Program-made: the position numbers and the translations under genes
Source of the DNA: Candidatus Moraniibacteriota bacterium
GTDB taxonomy: Bacteria > Patescibacteriota > Minisyncoccia > Moranbacterales > UBA2206
Reading direction: 5' to 3'
DNA: 12,684 nt
NCBI GenBank assembly: GCA_027351145.1
Contig: DAIEIZ010000080.1
Span: 1-12,684, forward strand
Notes under the pieces: model-generated
What the model saw: the letters and a program-made list of their open reading frames with translations, nothing else
What the model was told of the DNA's origin: nothing
Databases searched by the model: none
In this document: positions 1 through 6,849 of the stretch, one piece after another
Layout of the letters: the number at the start of each line of letters is the position of its first letter
How positions within the stretch are numbered: the first letter of the stretch is position 1

Positions 1-1
1 C

Positions 2-70
2 TTGCGAGTGTTTTGTCCTGGTTGTAACAGGCTAAAACTAAAACACAAAGGGAGAAATCGAAAAAAATAA
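2..70 (+). CDS. Possible C-terminal end of a truncated protein
   Basis: Frame 2 is open from the window edge to a TAA at 68-70 and reads 22 residues, including FCPGCNRLKLKHKG and a basic tail RNRKK. The CPGC pair and Lys/Arg-rich end resemble the close of a zinc-binding or nucleic-acid-binding protein. The other two plus frames stop earlier, at 25-27 and 31-33. The stop lies only 4 nt before the tRNA. The fragment is too short to name, and chance openness over 69 bases is quite possible. Confidence 0.3.
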   Translation: MRVFCPGCNRLKLKHKGRNRKK

Positions 71-74
71 TTTT

Positions 75-157
75 GGGCGAGTGGTGAAATGGTATACACT
101 CGACACTTAAAATGTCGCGGAGCTTGCTCCATGAGGGTTCGAGTCCCTCCTCGCCCA
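75..157 (+). tRNA. tRNA-Leu (anticodon UAA)
   Basis: The full cloverleaf folds by eye. The acceptor stem GGGCGAG (75-81) pairs with CTCGCCC (150-156), with discriminator A157. The anticodon stem CGACA/TGTCG (101-105/113-117) closes the loop CTTAAAA, giving anticodon TAA, which reads UUA leucine codons. The T arm is GAGGG-TTCGAGT-CCCTC (133-149). The long class II variable arm GGAGC-TT-GCTCC confirms a leucine-type tRNA. CCA is not encoded (the gene ends A-CAA), so it must be added by a CCA-adding enzyme. The next gene starts 15 nt downstream, so the two may share a transcript. Confidence 0.97.
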
Positions 158-172
158 CAAAGACAAATGTGC

Positions 173-589
173 ATGACTGATTTTACTATCATTTCAAAAT
201 TTAGAAATAAAGACCAATGCGAAGGACTTGTTTTTGAATTGAAAAAAAGAGGAAAGACTTGCTATGATTTTTGTGCTAAACCCGCTGATCCGGAAAATCC
301 CGATAACTCACCAGAAGAGCAAATGGAAGTTTTCGAAAAAGTGAATGATTTTTTTGATGACGAGTATTTTAACCATGTTTTCGAAGCCGACCTGGCGGGA
401 CTTAAAAATGCGAAAAAAGTAATTATGCTGTTGCCGGCAGGAAACTCAGTGCATATTGAAGCGGGTATTGCATATGGATTAGGAAAACCGTTAATATTAA
501 TTGGCAAACCGGAAAAACCAGAATCATTGTATCTGATATTTAAGGAAAGATATGATACGATAGATGAATTTTTGAAAACTATAAAATAA
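173..589 (+). CDS. Nucleoside 2-deoxyribosyltransferase-like protein
   Basis: This is a 138-residue cytoplasmic protein with no signal peptide. The second half has the layout of the nucleoside 2-deoxyribosyltransferase superfamily: an Asp in EADLAGLKNAKKV (D73), a hydrophobic strand, then LLPAGNSVHIEAGIAYGLGKP, in which E96 sits where the family has its catalytic glutamate. Members exchange bases on deoxynucleosides in salvage, or hydrolyse nucleotide N-glycosidic bonds. The exact substrate cannot be read here. The ATG at 173 was chosen. An ATG at 167 adds two residues, and anything further upstream would run into the tRNA. Neither start has an SD sequence. The gene converges on the uracil-DNA glycosylase gene with an 18-nt gap and no visible terminator. 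The superfamily fold is likely; the reaction is uncertain. Confidence 0.7.
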   Translation: MTDFTIISKFRNKDQCEGLVFELKKRGKTCYDFCAKPADPENPDNSPEEQMEVFEKVNDFFDDEYFNHVFEADLAGLKNAKKVIMLLPAGNSVHIEAGIAYGLGKPLILIGKPEKPESLYLIFKERYDTIDEFLKTIK

Positions 590-607
590 AATTGCCGACA
601 AGGTGAT

Positions 608-1198
608 TTATTTTTCTTCCGTTTTTATTTTTGCAATAATCTTCGGGATCCGTTTGAAATCCTTGATTAGTGTTTCGCGCATACTGCCATTATAGAGTGC
701 GGCGGCGGGATGGTAGAGTGTGTAGAAAATTTGCTTGCCCATACCTTCGATTTCTCTCCGCATGGCTTTGCCGTGTACTTCGGAAATGCGGAAGCATGGC
801 AAGAATCTTTCCATGGAATGTTTGCCAAGAGTGACGATTAATTTTGGCTGGATTGTTTTGATTTGCGCTAGGAGCCACGGCCAGCAAATGGCGATTTCTT
901 CTGGGAGTGGGTCGCGATTTTGTGGTGGGCGGCATTTGCAAACATTGGCGATGTAGATTTCTTCTCGTTTTAAATTTATTATTCCAAGCATTTCATCCAA
1001 GAATTTTCCTGCCGCACCGACAAAAGGCATACCGATTTCATCTTCTTTTTTCCCCGGTGCTTCACCGATGAAAAGAATTTTGGCGTCAGCCGATCCGGCT
1101 CCGGGGACGACTTGGGTGCAGCCGGAACGCAATGAACATTGGCTGCAATTTTTCATTAGCTCGTTTAGTTTGCTTAATTGGTTTTGTTTTGAAATCAT
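608..1198 (-). CDS. Family 4 uracil-DNA glycosylase (Fe-S type)
   Basis: This 196-residue enzyme removes uracil from DNA, the first step of base excision repair. Motif A is GEAPGKKEDE (45-54), followed by MPFVGAAGKFLDEML. ANVCKCRPPQNRDP (84-97) and the HPAAAL motif (163-168), which contains the conserved His, complete the active site. Four cysteines match the family's [4Fe-4S] ligand spacing: C18 and C21 near the N-terminus, C89 in KCRPP, and C105. C27 and C87 are extra. The length is typical of the thermophile-type UDG, formerly annotated as phage SPO1 polymerase-related. The ATG start has no SD. It is the last gene of a minus-strand group with a phosphoesterase and endonuclease IV upstream, and 25 nt separate it from the phosphoesterase, so co-transcription with that gene is likely. 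Confidence 0.95.
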   Translation of the reverse strand: MISKQNQLSKLNELMKNCSQCSLRSGCTQVVPGAGSADAKILFIGEAPGKKEDEIGMPFVGAAGKFLDEMLGIINLKREEIYIANVCKCRPPQNRDPLPEEIAICWPWLLAQIKTIQPKLIVTLGKHSMERFLPCFRISEVHGKAMRREIEGMGKQIFYTLYHPAAALYNGSMRETLIKDFKRIPKIIAKIKTEEK

Positions 1199-1223
1199 CT
1201 AATTTTAAAGGCTAACTTTTAAA

Positions 1224-1727
1224 TTATTTGAGTTCATGCACTCTGATTAATTTAAAATTATCATTTTCGGTATTCCATATCGCAAAAGTCGGCAAATAAA
1301 TTTCTCCAGCAATATTACCGGGGTTGAGCATTTTGCAATTGCCAATCATTTCTTCCCAAGGCTTATGCGTATGGCCATAGAAAACAAGACTGTATTTCTT
1401 TGTTTCCGCGAGTTTTCTGGCTTCTTGCGGAAAATGAACAAAGGCGATCGGATTTTTGTCAAAATTAACTTCACCGAAATTTTTATACAGGAAAGTGTTG
1501 CGATATTTTTTAACCGAGTCTAGTTCGCGCAGTTCGGTATAATCGGCATTGCCGAAGGTATAATAAATTGTGCCGGAAAAATTATCATTTATGAGATCTA
1601 ATATTTCTTTTGAGGCAAGATCCCCGCAACAAATAAGTGCGGTGATTTTTTGCTCTGCGCAATAGCGCAAAACTTTCCCTAGGTTAACTTCATTATTGTG
1701 AATGTCAGAGGTGATGGCGATTTGCAT
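1224..1727 (-). CDS. YfcE/MJ0936-family metallophosphoesterase
   Basis: This is a 167-residue calcineurin-like phosphoesterase of the small YfcE/MJ0936 type, which hydrolyses phosphodiesters with a two-metal centre. The metal-binding motifs appear in order: DIH (D8, H10), GD (35-36), GNAD (59-62; N60 is the ligand), a single His in FVHFP (H98) and GHTH (118-121). LNPGN (135-139) is also conserved. The third and fourth motifs deviate mildly from the common GNCD and HG forms. Members act on model phosphodiesters in vitro, and their physiological substrate is usually unknown. The ATG is about 30 nt downstream of a readable promoter (1765-1793), so this gene and the glycosylase behind it probably form a two-gene unit. 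Confidence 0.9.
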   Translation of the reverse strand: MQIAITSDIHNNEVNLGKVLRYCAEQKITALICCGDLASKEILDLINDNFSGTIYYTFGNADYTELRELDSVKKYRNTFLYKNFGEVNFDKNPIAFVHFPQEARKLAETKKYSLVFYGHTHKPWEEMIGNCKMLNPGNIAGEIYLPTFAIWNTENDNFKLIRVHELK

Positions 1728-1764
1728 AGGTTAATTTTTGTTTAGTTGATTGAGATATGTGTAA

Positions 1765-1793
1765 ATTGTAGCAGTGTTTGGTTTTGGTCACAA
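1765..1793 (-). promoter_or_regulatory. Sigma-70-type promoter for the phosphoesterase-UDG unit
   Basis: On the minus strand, TTGTGA (1788-1793) and TACAAT (1765-1770) are separated by exactly 17 bp. The -10 matches 5 of 6 consensus bases and the -35 matches 4 of 6. The predicted start near 1758 leaves a leader of about 30 nt before the ATG at 1727. Confidence 0.65.
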
Positions 1794-1798
1794 TATTG

Positions 1799-1823
1799 CG
1801 GTTTTTGAGCAAATAAAAAACCG
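1799..1823. repeat. 8-bp inverted repeat between nfo and the phosphoesterase
   Basis: CGGTTTTT (1799-1806) and AAAAACCG (1816-1823) form a perfect 8-bp hairpin with a 9-nt loop. It lies after the nfo stop and just upstream of the -35 box at 1788-1793. No U-tract follows on the minus strand, so it is either a weak terminator for nfo or a site next to the following promoter. Confidence 0.45.
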
Positions 1824-1888
1824 GTCAAAGCGGGATTGGTATTGGAGAATTGACAGATTTTTTTAAAAAAGAACTAGATATAAAAAAA

Positions 1889-2710
1889 TTAGCCCCTGAA
1901 TTTTTTAAGTAGTTTGATATCTTCTATCACTCTGTCATGCTCGGTTTCCAAAATCATATCAATATCATTTTTTTCAGCAAATGCAACAATATTTCGAAAA
2001 GCTTTTTTGCCTATTTTTCCATCGCCAATATGTTCATGGCGATCGCGCTTGGAATTGAAATCAGCTAAACTGTCATTGGCATGAAGGAGCTTGATATTTT
2101 TTATACCCAATTCCTTGTTGATACGTTCAATAGTTTTTTTGAAATCTCGCCAATCATAACCGGAGGCGAAAGAATGTTGCGTGTCGAGGCAAATTCCGGC
2201 GATGGCTCTGCTGCCGGTGCCGTCAATTATGGTTTTTAAATCAGCGAGCGAACTGCCAATAATTTTTCCTGCGCCGGCGCTGTTTTCCAGGAGCAGTTTT
2301 GTTTTTCCGGAATAATTTTCCAAAGTTTTTTTGAGCATCGCAATTGCTTTTTGAATTGACTTATCATGTGCCATGCCTTTGGCAGAGCCGAGATGCGTCA
2401 TGACATATTTAGCGTCGATAAGACTGCCGCGTTCCAGTTCATCGCGCACGATAGAGCTGGAAGCGTGGCGGATGCGATTTTCAAGGGAAGCGAGATTTAT
2501 ATAATACGGAGTATGAATATAGGTGTTTTGTATTTTAAATTTTTCAGATAGAGTTTTAAATTCTTTACAAATTTCCGGCGTGAGCTCCGGAGCTTTGCCA
2601 CCACGCGGTGAGCGAGTGAAGATTTGCATTGCTTCGCAACCCAAAGTGCTCGCGCGTTCCGGTGCGTTTTGGATTCCGCCAGCGATTGAAATGTGAGCGC
2701 CGATTTTCAT
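1889..2710 (-). CDS. nfo: Endonuclease IV (AP endonuclease, Nfo)
   Basis: This 273-residue enzyme cuts the DNA backbone 5' of abasic sites, the step that follows a glycosylase in base excision repair. It is an AP-endonuclease-2 TIM barrel, nearly the size of E. coli Nfo. All expected trinuclear zinc ligands are visible: H66, H106, E142 (LLLEN), D176 and H179 (CLDTQHSFASGYD), H210 (LLHANDS), D223 and H225 (DRHEHIGDG) and E255 (ILETE). NDSLADFNSKRDRHEHIGDG is the third family signature. The second signature has DTQH in place of the usual DTCH. The start MKIGAHIS is canonical. The gene has its own extended -10 promoter and is separated by 161 nt from the phosphoesterase. Confidence 0.98.
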   Translation of the reverse strand: MKIGAHISIAGGIQNAPERASTLGCEAMQIFTRSPRGGKAPELTPEICKEFKTLSEKFKIQNTYIHTPYYINLASLENRIRHASSSIVRDELERGSLIDAKYVMTHLGSAKGMAHDKSIQKAIAMLKKTLENYSGKTKLLLENSAGAGKIIGSSLADLKTIIDGTGSRAIAGICLDTQHSFASGYDWRDFKKTIERINKELGIKNIKLLHANDSLADFNSKRDRHEHIGDGKIGKKAFRNIVAFAEKNDIDMILETEHDRVIEDIKLLKKFRG

Positions 2711-2740
2711 ATTGATTAATGGCTATTTTTTTATGGTTTT

Positions 2741-2749
2741 ATTCTAGCA
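2741..2749 (-). promoter_or_regulatory. Extended -10 promoter for nfo
   Basis: The minus strand reads TGCTAGAAT, an extended -10 (TGn) followed by TAGAAT, which matches 5 of 6 consensus bases. No strong -35 is present: the 17-18 bp position reads TCTTTG or TTCTTT. The predicted start near 2734 gives a leader of about 24 nt before the nfo ATG. Confidence 0.55.
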
Positions 2750-2762
2750 CAAAGTATGAATA

Positions 2763-2796
2763 GCAAAGAAATCATTCGGATTTTTAATTTCTTTGC
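2763..2796. repeat. 10-bp perfect inverted repeat overlapping the nfo -35 region
   Basis: GCAAAGAAAT (2763-2772) is mirrored exactly by ATTTCTTTGC (2787-2796) around a 14-nt spacer. The inner arm covers the place where the nfo -35 box would fall. No U-tract follows on either strand, which argues against a terminator and leaves an operator or mRNA hairpin as options. Confidence 0.5.
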
Positions 2797-2851
2797 CTGC
2801 TGTCAGACAGACCATTTTATAATTTTTAAAAAAATCAAAATATTGAAGATT

Positions 2852-3811
2852 TTATTCAATCTTCCATCCATTTTCTGTTTCGACAATTCTGCCTTTGATT
2901 TCAAAGCCGCTAGCAAGTTCATGTCCGCCTCCGCCGAATTGGGCGGCGAGAGTTGAAACATTGATGCCTTTGTATTTTTCGCTTCGCAGGCTGCCCTTGA
3001 TAATTCCATCATCACGCTCAGAAAGGACGAGGGAAAATTTTGTGCCTGGGACAGTATTGAGAATTGTGGCAACTTGCGCAATATCTTCTGTTGTGGCGCC
3101 AAATTCCGCAATGTCGGTCTTGGTAATAACCGAAGTAATCATGCCATTTTCCTGATTGATACGGGCTCGTTCAAACGCGCGTCCCCATAGTTTCAAGGTG
3201 GAAATTTTTTTACTGTTAAAGGTGGCGTTAACAATTTTTGTCATTGGCGCTCCTTTTTTCATGAGTTCCGAAATAATGCCTAAAACATGTGAAGTTGTAT
3301 TTGAATGCTGCAATATTCCGGTATCAGCAATGATGCCTAATGTAAGAAAGGTGGAAATTTCACGAGTTATTTCAATGCCACTGAAAACAAAAAAATCATA
3401 AATTATTTCACAAACCGAAGAATACGTCGAATCAACAATCGCAATGTCGCATTTAATCGAAATATCGGGGTGATGATCGATGATTGCGGTAATTTGATTT
3501 GAGTCCGCTTGTGGAAGAATTTTTTCAAAGCCACGCTCAACACTATCAGCAGCAATTATTAGCTTGTATTTTGATAATTCGAGACTGTCAGGATGGATAA
3601 ACTTAGCTGATGAAAATGGGACCAAATATTCCGGTAGTGGATCGAAGCACGCAATGTCAATGTTTTTTCCTAGGGACTTAAGATACTCTTTTAAAGCCAA
3701 GACAGAACCGACAGTGTCTCCATCGGGGTGTGTGTGAGTAAAAAGCAATATATCTTGTGAGCCATGAATTGTATAATTCAGGGTATGAAATTCTTTGGCG
3801 AATTTGTGCAT
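2852..3811 (-). CDS. DHH/DHHA1 phosphoesterase, NrnA-like
   Basis: This is a 319-residue DHH-family phosphoesterase related to NrnA, which degrades nanoRNA or short oligonucleotides and often also pAp. The N-terminal DHH domain shows THTHPDGD (H26, D30, D32), AADS (D89), DHHP (112-115) and IIADTG (D163). The C-terminal DHHA1 domain contains the GGGGHELASGF substrate-binding loop (from 293). The ATG at 3811 was chosen. A TTG nine bases upstream (3820) would add MIF; neither start has a recognisable SD. The gene sits 26 nt downstream of rbfA, and infB-rbfA-DHH is a widely conserved operon order, which supports the assignment. A role in RNA turnover is inferred from the family; oligoribonuclease versus pAp phosphatase activity cannot be decided from sequence. 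Confidence 0.93.
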   Translation of the reverse strand: MHKFAKEFHTLNYTIHGSQDILLFTHTHPDGDTVGSVLALKEYLKSLGKNIDIACFDPLPEYLVPFSSAKFIHPDSLELSKYKLIIAADSVERGFEKILPQADSNQITAIIDHHPDISIKCDIAIVDSTYSSVCEIIYDFFVFSGIEITREISTFLTLGIIADTGILQHSNTTSHVLGIISELMKKGAPMTKIVNATFNSKKISTLKLWGRAFERARINQENGMITSVITKTDIAEFGATTEDIAQVATILNTVPGTKFSLVLSERDDGIIKGSLRSEKYKGINVSTLAAQFGGGGHELASGFEIKGRIVETENGWKIE

Positions 3812-3837
3812 AAAAATCAAAATCGAGCGAAGTTTGA

Positions 3838-4170
3838 TTAGAGTTCTTTCAGTAGCTTTTCGATTTTGTCAGCCTCGCTCTCAGTAAAATCGCTGCGAAA
3901 TTCAATGCGAGGGAAAGGTTTTATGTGAAGTTTCTTGTTGAGACCAAGCTGGATATTGCGGCGCTCTTTTTCGAGCGTTTTAATTGCATAGGAAAACTCG
4001 CTTTCCGGAAAAACACTGACGAACACTCGAGTATAGCGAATATCGGGAGAAGTGTCAACTTTTGCGATTGTTACAAAAATCCCGCTTTTTAAGGAGAGAT
4101 CTTTTAAAATTATATCATTGACATATTTTCGCACGAGTTCATTGATTTTTGGGAGGCGATTTGCAGACAT
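3838..4170 (-). CDS. rbfA: Ribosome-binding factor A
   Basis: This 110-residue protein is of typical RbfA length. RbfA is a KH-fold factor that binds the maturing 30S subunit and assists 16S rRNA 5'-end processing. The N-terminal helix has the RLPKINELVRKYVNDIIL pattern, then the strand-turn-strand VDTSPDIRYTRVFVSVFPE (38-56) and the closing segment IKPFPRIEFRSDFTESEADKIEKLL, which matches the family's xPxLxFxxD end. The gene lies between infB and the DHH phosphoesterase, the classic context. The ATG at 4170 has no SD. A 144-nt AT-rich spacer separates it from infB, unusually long for an otherwise tight operon. Confidence 0.93.
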   Translation of the reverse strand: MSANRLPKINELVRKYVNDIILKDLSLKSGIFVTIAKVDTSPDIRYTRVFVSVFPESEFSYAIKTLEKERRNIQLGLNKKLHIKPFPRIEFRSDFTESEADKIEKLLKEL

Positions 4171-4174
4171 ACTG

Positions 4175-4212
4175 GGAAAATTTTAAATTAGAAATTGGAA
4201 ATTTTAAATTAA
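4175..4212. repeat. AT-rich direct repeats in the infB-rbfA spacer
   Basis: GGAAAATTTTAAATTA (4175-4190) recurs as GGAAATTTTAAATTAA (4198-4212), with a third partial copy (ATTTTAAATT) near 4230-4239. The period is about 23 bp. Further along, ATTGAAAATTGAAA (4245-4258) is a short tandem. This is low-complexity DNA with no coding potential that I can see. Nothing else was recognised in 4171-4314. Confidence 0.5.
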
Positions 4213-4314
4213 TGCTAAGCTATTTGGCTATTTTAAATTCAAGGATTGAAAATTGAAAGACTGCATTGTTCAAGAAAGCAGAAAAATTAGAAGATAAAAT
4301 TAAAAAGAAAAAGC

Positions 4315-6096
4315 CTAGAGAATCTTTTTCTTGAGGTCTTCTTTGAAAGAAATCAGGGTATCGTCAACTTTGATTTTTATTTCTCCGATGAAAGTGATTC
4401 CGCATTCTTCCGGGGCTTTGCAATCATTAACGTTAACTTTGTTGGATTGAAGATTTCCCATAAGACCTTTTCCGATGATTGTGCCATTTCTTTCTACTTC
4501 CAAAGAGGAATTATTTTCAATGCGGCCCTTTGTGACTTTACCGCCAATGATCATGTCTTTTTTTCCAGTCTTGAAAATAGCGAGTACTTTCATTTTGCCG
4601 TAATCGACTCTTTCGAATTCATCCGGGAGCATGGCAATGAGACGAGCTTTGATGTCATCGATTAATTCATAGATGATTTTATAATTTTTTACTTCAACAT
4701 TGGCAGTTTCTGCCATTCTTTTGGCAACGGGGGTGATTTCCACATTAAAACCGAAAATAATTGATTTGGAACTTCCGGCATAACGGACATCGGATTCAGT
4801 GATATTGCCGACGCCGGTACCGACGTAGTCAATGGCAACTTTGTCATTTTTGATTTCCCCGAGAATTTGTTGAATGGCTTCAAGCGAACCATGGACATCT
4901 GATTTGATGATTATGTTGAGCTTGGAAACATTCCCGCTAGCAATACTGGAATAGATTTTTTCAGTATTGAGATTGGTTCCGCTTTCGGCATGAGAAAAAA
5001 TCTTGGCCTCACTGAGTTTTGTTTGCCCAATTGATTTTGAGGCGACTACTTGTAAGATGTCATTAGAATTTGGAGTGGCATGAAGGCCAATTAGGCTCAC
5101 TGGCGTACCAGGCTTAGCTTCGATTATTCTTTTTCCAGTAAAATCTTCCAGTCGCCTCACTCGCCCAAATGTTGTGCCGGCGATCACATCTTGACCTTCC
5201 TTGAGGGTGCCGGTCTTAACCAGTACGGTGGAAACCGGTCCTTTATGGGGGTCAAGATGAGCCTCGAGGATAATGCCAAGAGCGGTTCTTTCATGATTAG
5301 CTTTGAAGTCTTCTACTTCGGAAATGAGAAGAATGTTATCCAAGAGGTCATCAATCCCGATATTTTGCTTGGCGCTGATTTTGGAAGAAAGAACTTGTCC
5401 GCCCCATTCTTCAAGCAGGATGCCATTTTCGGCTAGCTCTTGTTTAACCCTTTGCACGTTGATATCAGGTTTGTCAATTTTATTAATTGCAACAACGACG
5501 GGAATTTTTTTAGTCAAAAGATATTCAATTACTTCTTTGGTTTGCGGTCGAACGCCATCATCAGCGGCGACAACGAGAACGGCAATGTCGGCGAGACTTA
5601 CTCCTCGTTCGCGCATGGCAGAAAAAGCGGCGTGACCAGGAGTGTCGATGAAAGTAATAAGCTGACCTTTTTTCTTAACTTGGTAGGCGCTGATATGTTG
5701 AGTGATTCCGCCGGACTCTTTCATGGCTACGCTAGTTTTTCTGATTGTGTCGAGAAGTGTGGTTTTGCCGTGGTCGACATGACCTAGGATTGTGACAACG
5801 GGAGGGCGAGACTTTAAATTTTCTCCTGATTTTGCTTCATCTTTGCAGATCTCGAGTAATTTTTCGAGCGTCATTGTGTCTCCCGCGTCAAGAACTTCTT
5901 CAGTGGCATCGAAGCCGAGGTCGCTGGCAATAATGGAGGCAGTTTCGAAGTCGATTTTCTCATTGATTGTGGCGAAGATGCCATTTTTGATTAGTTCTGT
6001 GATGATGATATTGACCGGCATATTCAAAAGCTCACCGAATTTTTTGACGGTGACTGATGGTGGAAGGATGACTTTTTTTCTTTCGACTTCAAGCAT
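4315..6096 (-). CDS. infB: Translation initiation factor IF-2
   Basis: This 593-residue GTPase delivers initiator tRNA to the 30S subunit and promotes subunit joining. An IF2_N-type helical domain occupies about residues 13-65. The GTPase follows: G1 GHVDHGKTT (105-113), switch I GGITQHISAYQV (129-140), G3 DTPGHAAF (151-158), G4 NKID (205-208) and G5 SAK (241-243). Domains II to IV fill the rest. The protein begins almost directly at the IF2_N domain and lacks the long charged N-terminal extension of E. coli IF2 (about 890 residues), as in reduced genomes. It starts 21 nt after the DUF4446 gene, so the two are co-transcribed. The stop is TAG. Confidence 0.98.
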   Translation of the reverse strand: MLEVERKKVILPPSVTVKKFGELLNMPVNIIITELIKNGIFATINEKIDFETASIIASDLGFDATEEVLDAGDTMTLEKLLEICKDEAKSGENLKSRPPVVTILGHVDHGKTTLLDTIRKTSVAMKESGGITQHISAYQVKKKGQLITFIDTPGHAAFSAMRERGVSLADIAVLVVAADDGVRPQTKEVIEYLLTKKIPVVVAINKIDKPDINVQRVKQELAENGILLEEWGGQVLSSKISAKQNIGIDDLLDNILLISEVEDFKANHERTALGIILEAHLDPHKGPVSTVLVKTGTLKEGQDVIAGTTFGRVRRLEDFTGKRIIEAKPGTPVSLIGLHATPNSNDILQVVASKSIGQTKLSEAKIFSHAESGTNLNTEKIYSSIASGNVSKLNIIIKSDVHGSLEAIQQILGEIKNDKVAIDYVGTGVGNITESDVRYAGSSKSIIFGFNVEITPVAKRMAETANVEVKNYKIIYELIDDIKARLIAMLPDEFERVDYGKMKVLAIFKTGKKDMIIGGKVTKGRIENNSSLEVERNGTIIGKGLMGNLQSNKVNVNDCKAPEECGITFIGEIKIKVDDTLISFKEDLKKKIL

Positions 6097-6117
6097 GATA
6101 TTTTTAAACTTAGAAAA

Positions 6118-6630
6118 TTATTTCTTTTTTTCCGGCAGCAGCGCAGTTTTAATGGCCTCTTTTTCTTCGCCAGTAAGAGGAAAGTTTGGTGATTCTCCAG
6201 CCGTTATGGCTTTAGCATAGACTCTTGTGCCTTCTTTGGTATAGAGGGCGGTGATAGTAATTCCGTTATTTTTTCCGTTTAGAAGCGCAATTGAAAAGCT
6301 TTGATTTCCGCCAACATCCTTGAAAGGATTGAATCGAATAGTGGAAATTTTGTGGATTCCACGCATTGCTAGATTATTGATTTTATTGGAAATGGCATAG
6401 AGTTCCTGAATGTCTTTGTCTAGTATTTTCAGATTTTTAGCCTGGCCCAGGAGTATTTCTTCCAGGTTTTTTACCTTTTCACCTTTCCAAAACTCTCGAT
6501 TTGTAGCTTGAATTTTTCGCAGAGCCAAGTGCAAAAAAAAGTTCCAAATTAGCATTAAAATTAGGAATATGAAAAAAAAGATCGACAAGATTGCTATATT
6601 TGATTCAATTAGAGTATTAACGCTTTCCAT
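6118..6630 (-). CDS. DUF4446 membrane-anchored protein
   Basis: This is a 170-residue protein with one N-terminal membrane helix (about residues 12-36). A predicted coiled or helical stretch follows (about 48-90) and then the strongly conserved core RFNPFKDVGGNQSFSIALL (99-117), continuing into NNGITITALYTKEGTRVYAK. That core is characteristic of the DUF4446 family, which occurs in Firmicutes and CPR bacteria and has no established function. The end is basic (EKKK). It is the first gene of the infB operon, with a candidate promoter about 60-90 nt upstream. The family call is firm; the role is unknown. Confidence 0.85.
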   Translation of the reverse strand: MESVNTLIESNIAILSIFFFIFLILMLIWNFFLHLALRKIQATNREFWKGEKVKNLEEILLGQAKNLKILDKDIQELYAISNKINNLAMRGIHKISTIRFNPFKDVGGNQSFSIALLNGKNNGITITALYTKEGTRVYAKAITAGESPNFPLTGEEKEAIKTALLPEKKK

Positions 6631-6693
6631 ATTTAAACTGCGGAACTTTATGATAGAGTACTTTTTCCTTTAAATTAGGTTTTCTTACTATTC

Positions 6694-6722
6694 AGACTAG
6701 CATTAAAAAATGGTTGTGTAAA
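6694..6722 (-). promoter_or_regulatory. Candidate promoter of the DUF4446-infB-rbfA-nrnA operon
   Basis: The minus strand reads TTTACA (6717-6722), a 17-bp spacer, and an extended -10 TGCTAGTCT (hexamer 6694-6699). The -35 matches 4 of 6 bases and the -10 hexamer only 3 of 6, but the TGn extension supports it. The predicted start near 6687 gives a leader of about 57 nt. Confidence 0.4.
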
Positions 6723-6739
6723 GCTTTCGTGCTATCAAA

Positions 6740-6767
6740 GAAATTCTTCAATTTCGCTCAGGATGAC
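6740..6767. repeat. Dispersed-repeat-like element in the divergent intergenic region
   Basis: The minus strand reads GTCATCCTGAGCGA followed by AATTGAAGAATTTC. This resembles the widespread GTCATCCTGAGCGAAGCGAAGGATC-type interspersed element found between genes in many bacterial genomes; that comparison is from memory. No second copy lies in this window. It sits between the two divergent promoters. Confidence 0.45.
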
Positions 6768-6789
6768 GAAAAATAGTATTTTTTATCAA

Positions 6790-6818
6790 TTGACCAGAAG
6801 GTCTTTTTGTGCTAAAAT
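6790..6818 (+). promoter_or_regulatory. Strong sigma-70-type promoter for the 6850-7832 unit
   Basis: TTGACC (6790-6795), a 17-bp spacer and TAAAAT (6813-6818) each match 5 of 6 consensus bases, and TGC directly before the -10 makes it an extended -10. The predicted start near 6825 leaves a leader of about 25 nt. A small inverted repeat, GACC-AGAA-GGTC (6792-6803), overlaps the -35 and spacer. Confidence 0.7.
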
Positions 6819-6849
6819 TAAAGAAAATAACTTATAAAAAATAAAAAAT

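Noticed and set aside
17..32. CCTG...CAGG inverted repeat before the tRNA as a terminator or promoter element
   Set aside because: The stem is only 4 bp with no U-tract, and no -35/-10 pair with acceptable spacing was found there.
89..172. An upstream in-frame extension of the deoxyribosyltransferase-like gene starting at 89
   Set aside because: It would begin inside the tRNA-Leu gene and its residues are the translation of tRNA stems, so the start was moved to 173.
690..956. Open frames on both strands overlapping the uracil-DNA glycosylase gene
   Set aside because: They lack family motifs and are shadows of a gene with complete catalytic and Fe-S residues.
1850..1872. A perfect TTGACA on the plus strand followed by T/A tracts
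   Set aside because: At 17 bp the -10 position reads ACTAGA, the better TATAAA is 23 bp away, and the transcript would run antisense into nfo with no gene to serve.
5191..5787. Several plus-strand open frames of 80-115 codons opposite infB
   Set aside because: They lie antisense to the conserved GTPase domain, show no protein-like pattern and no start signal.
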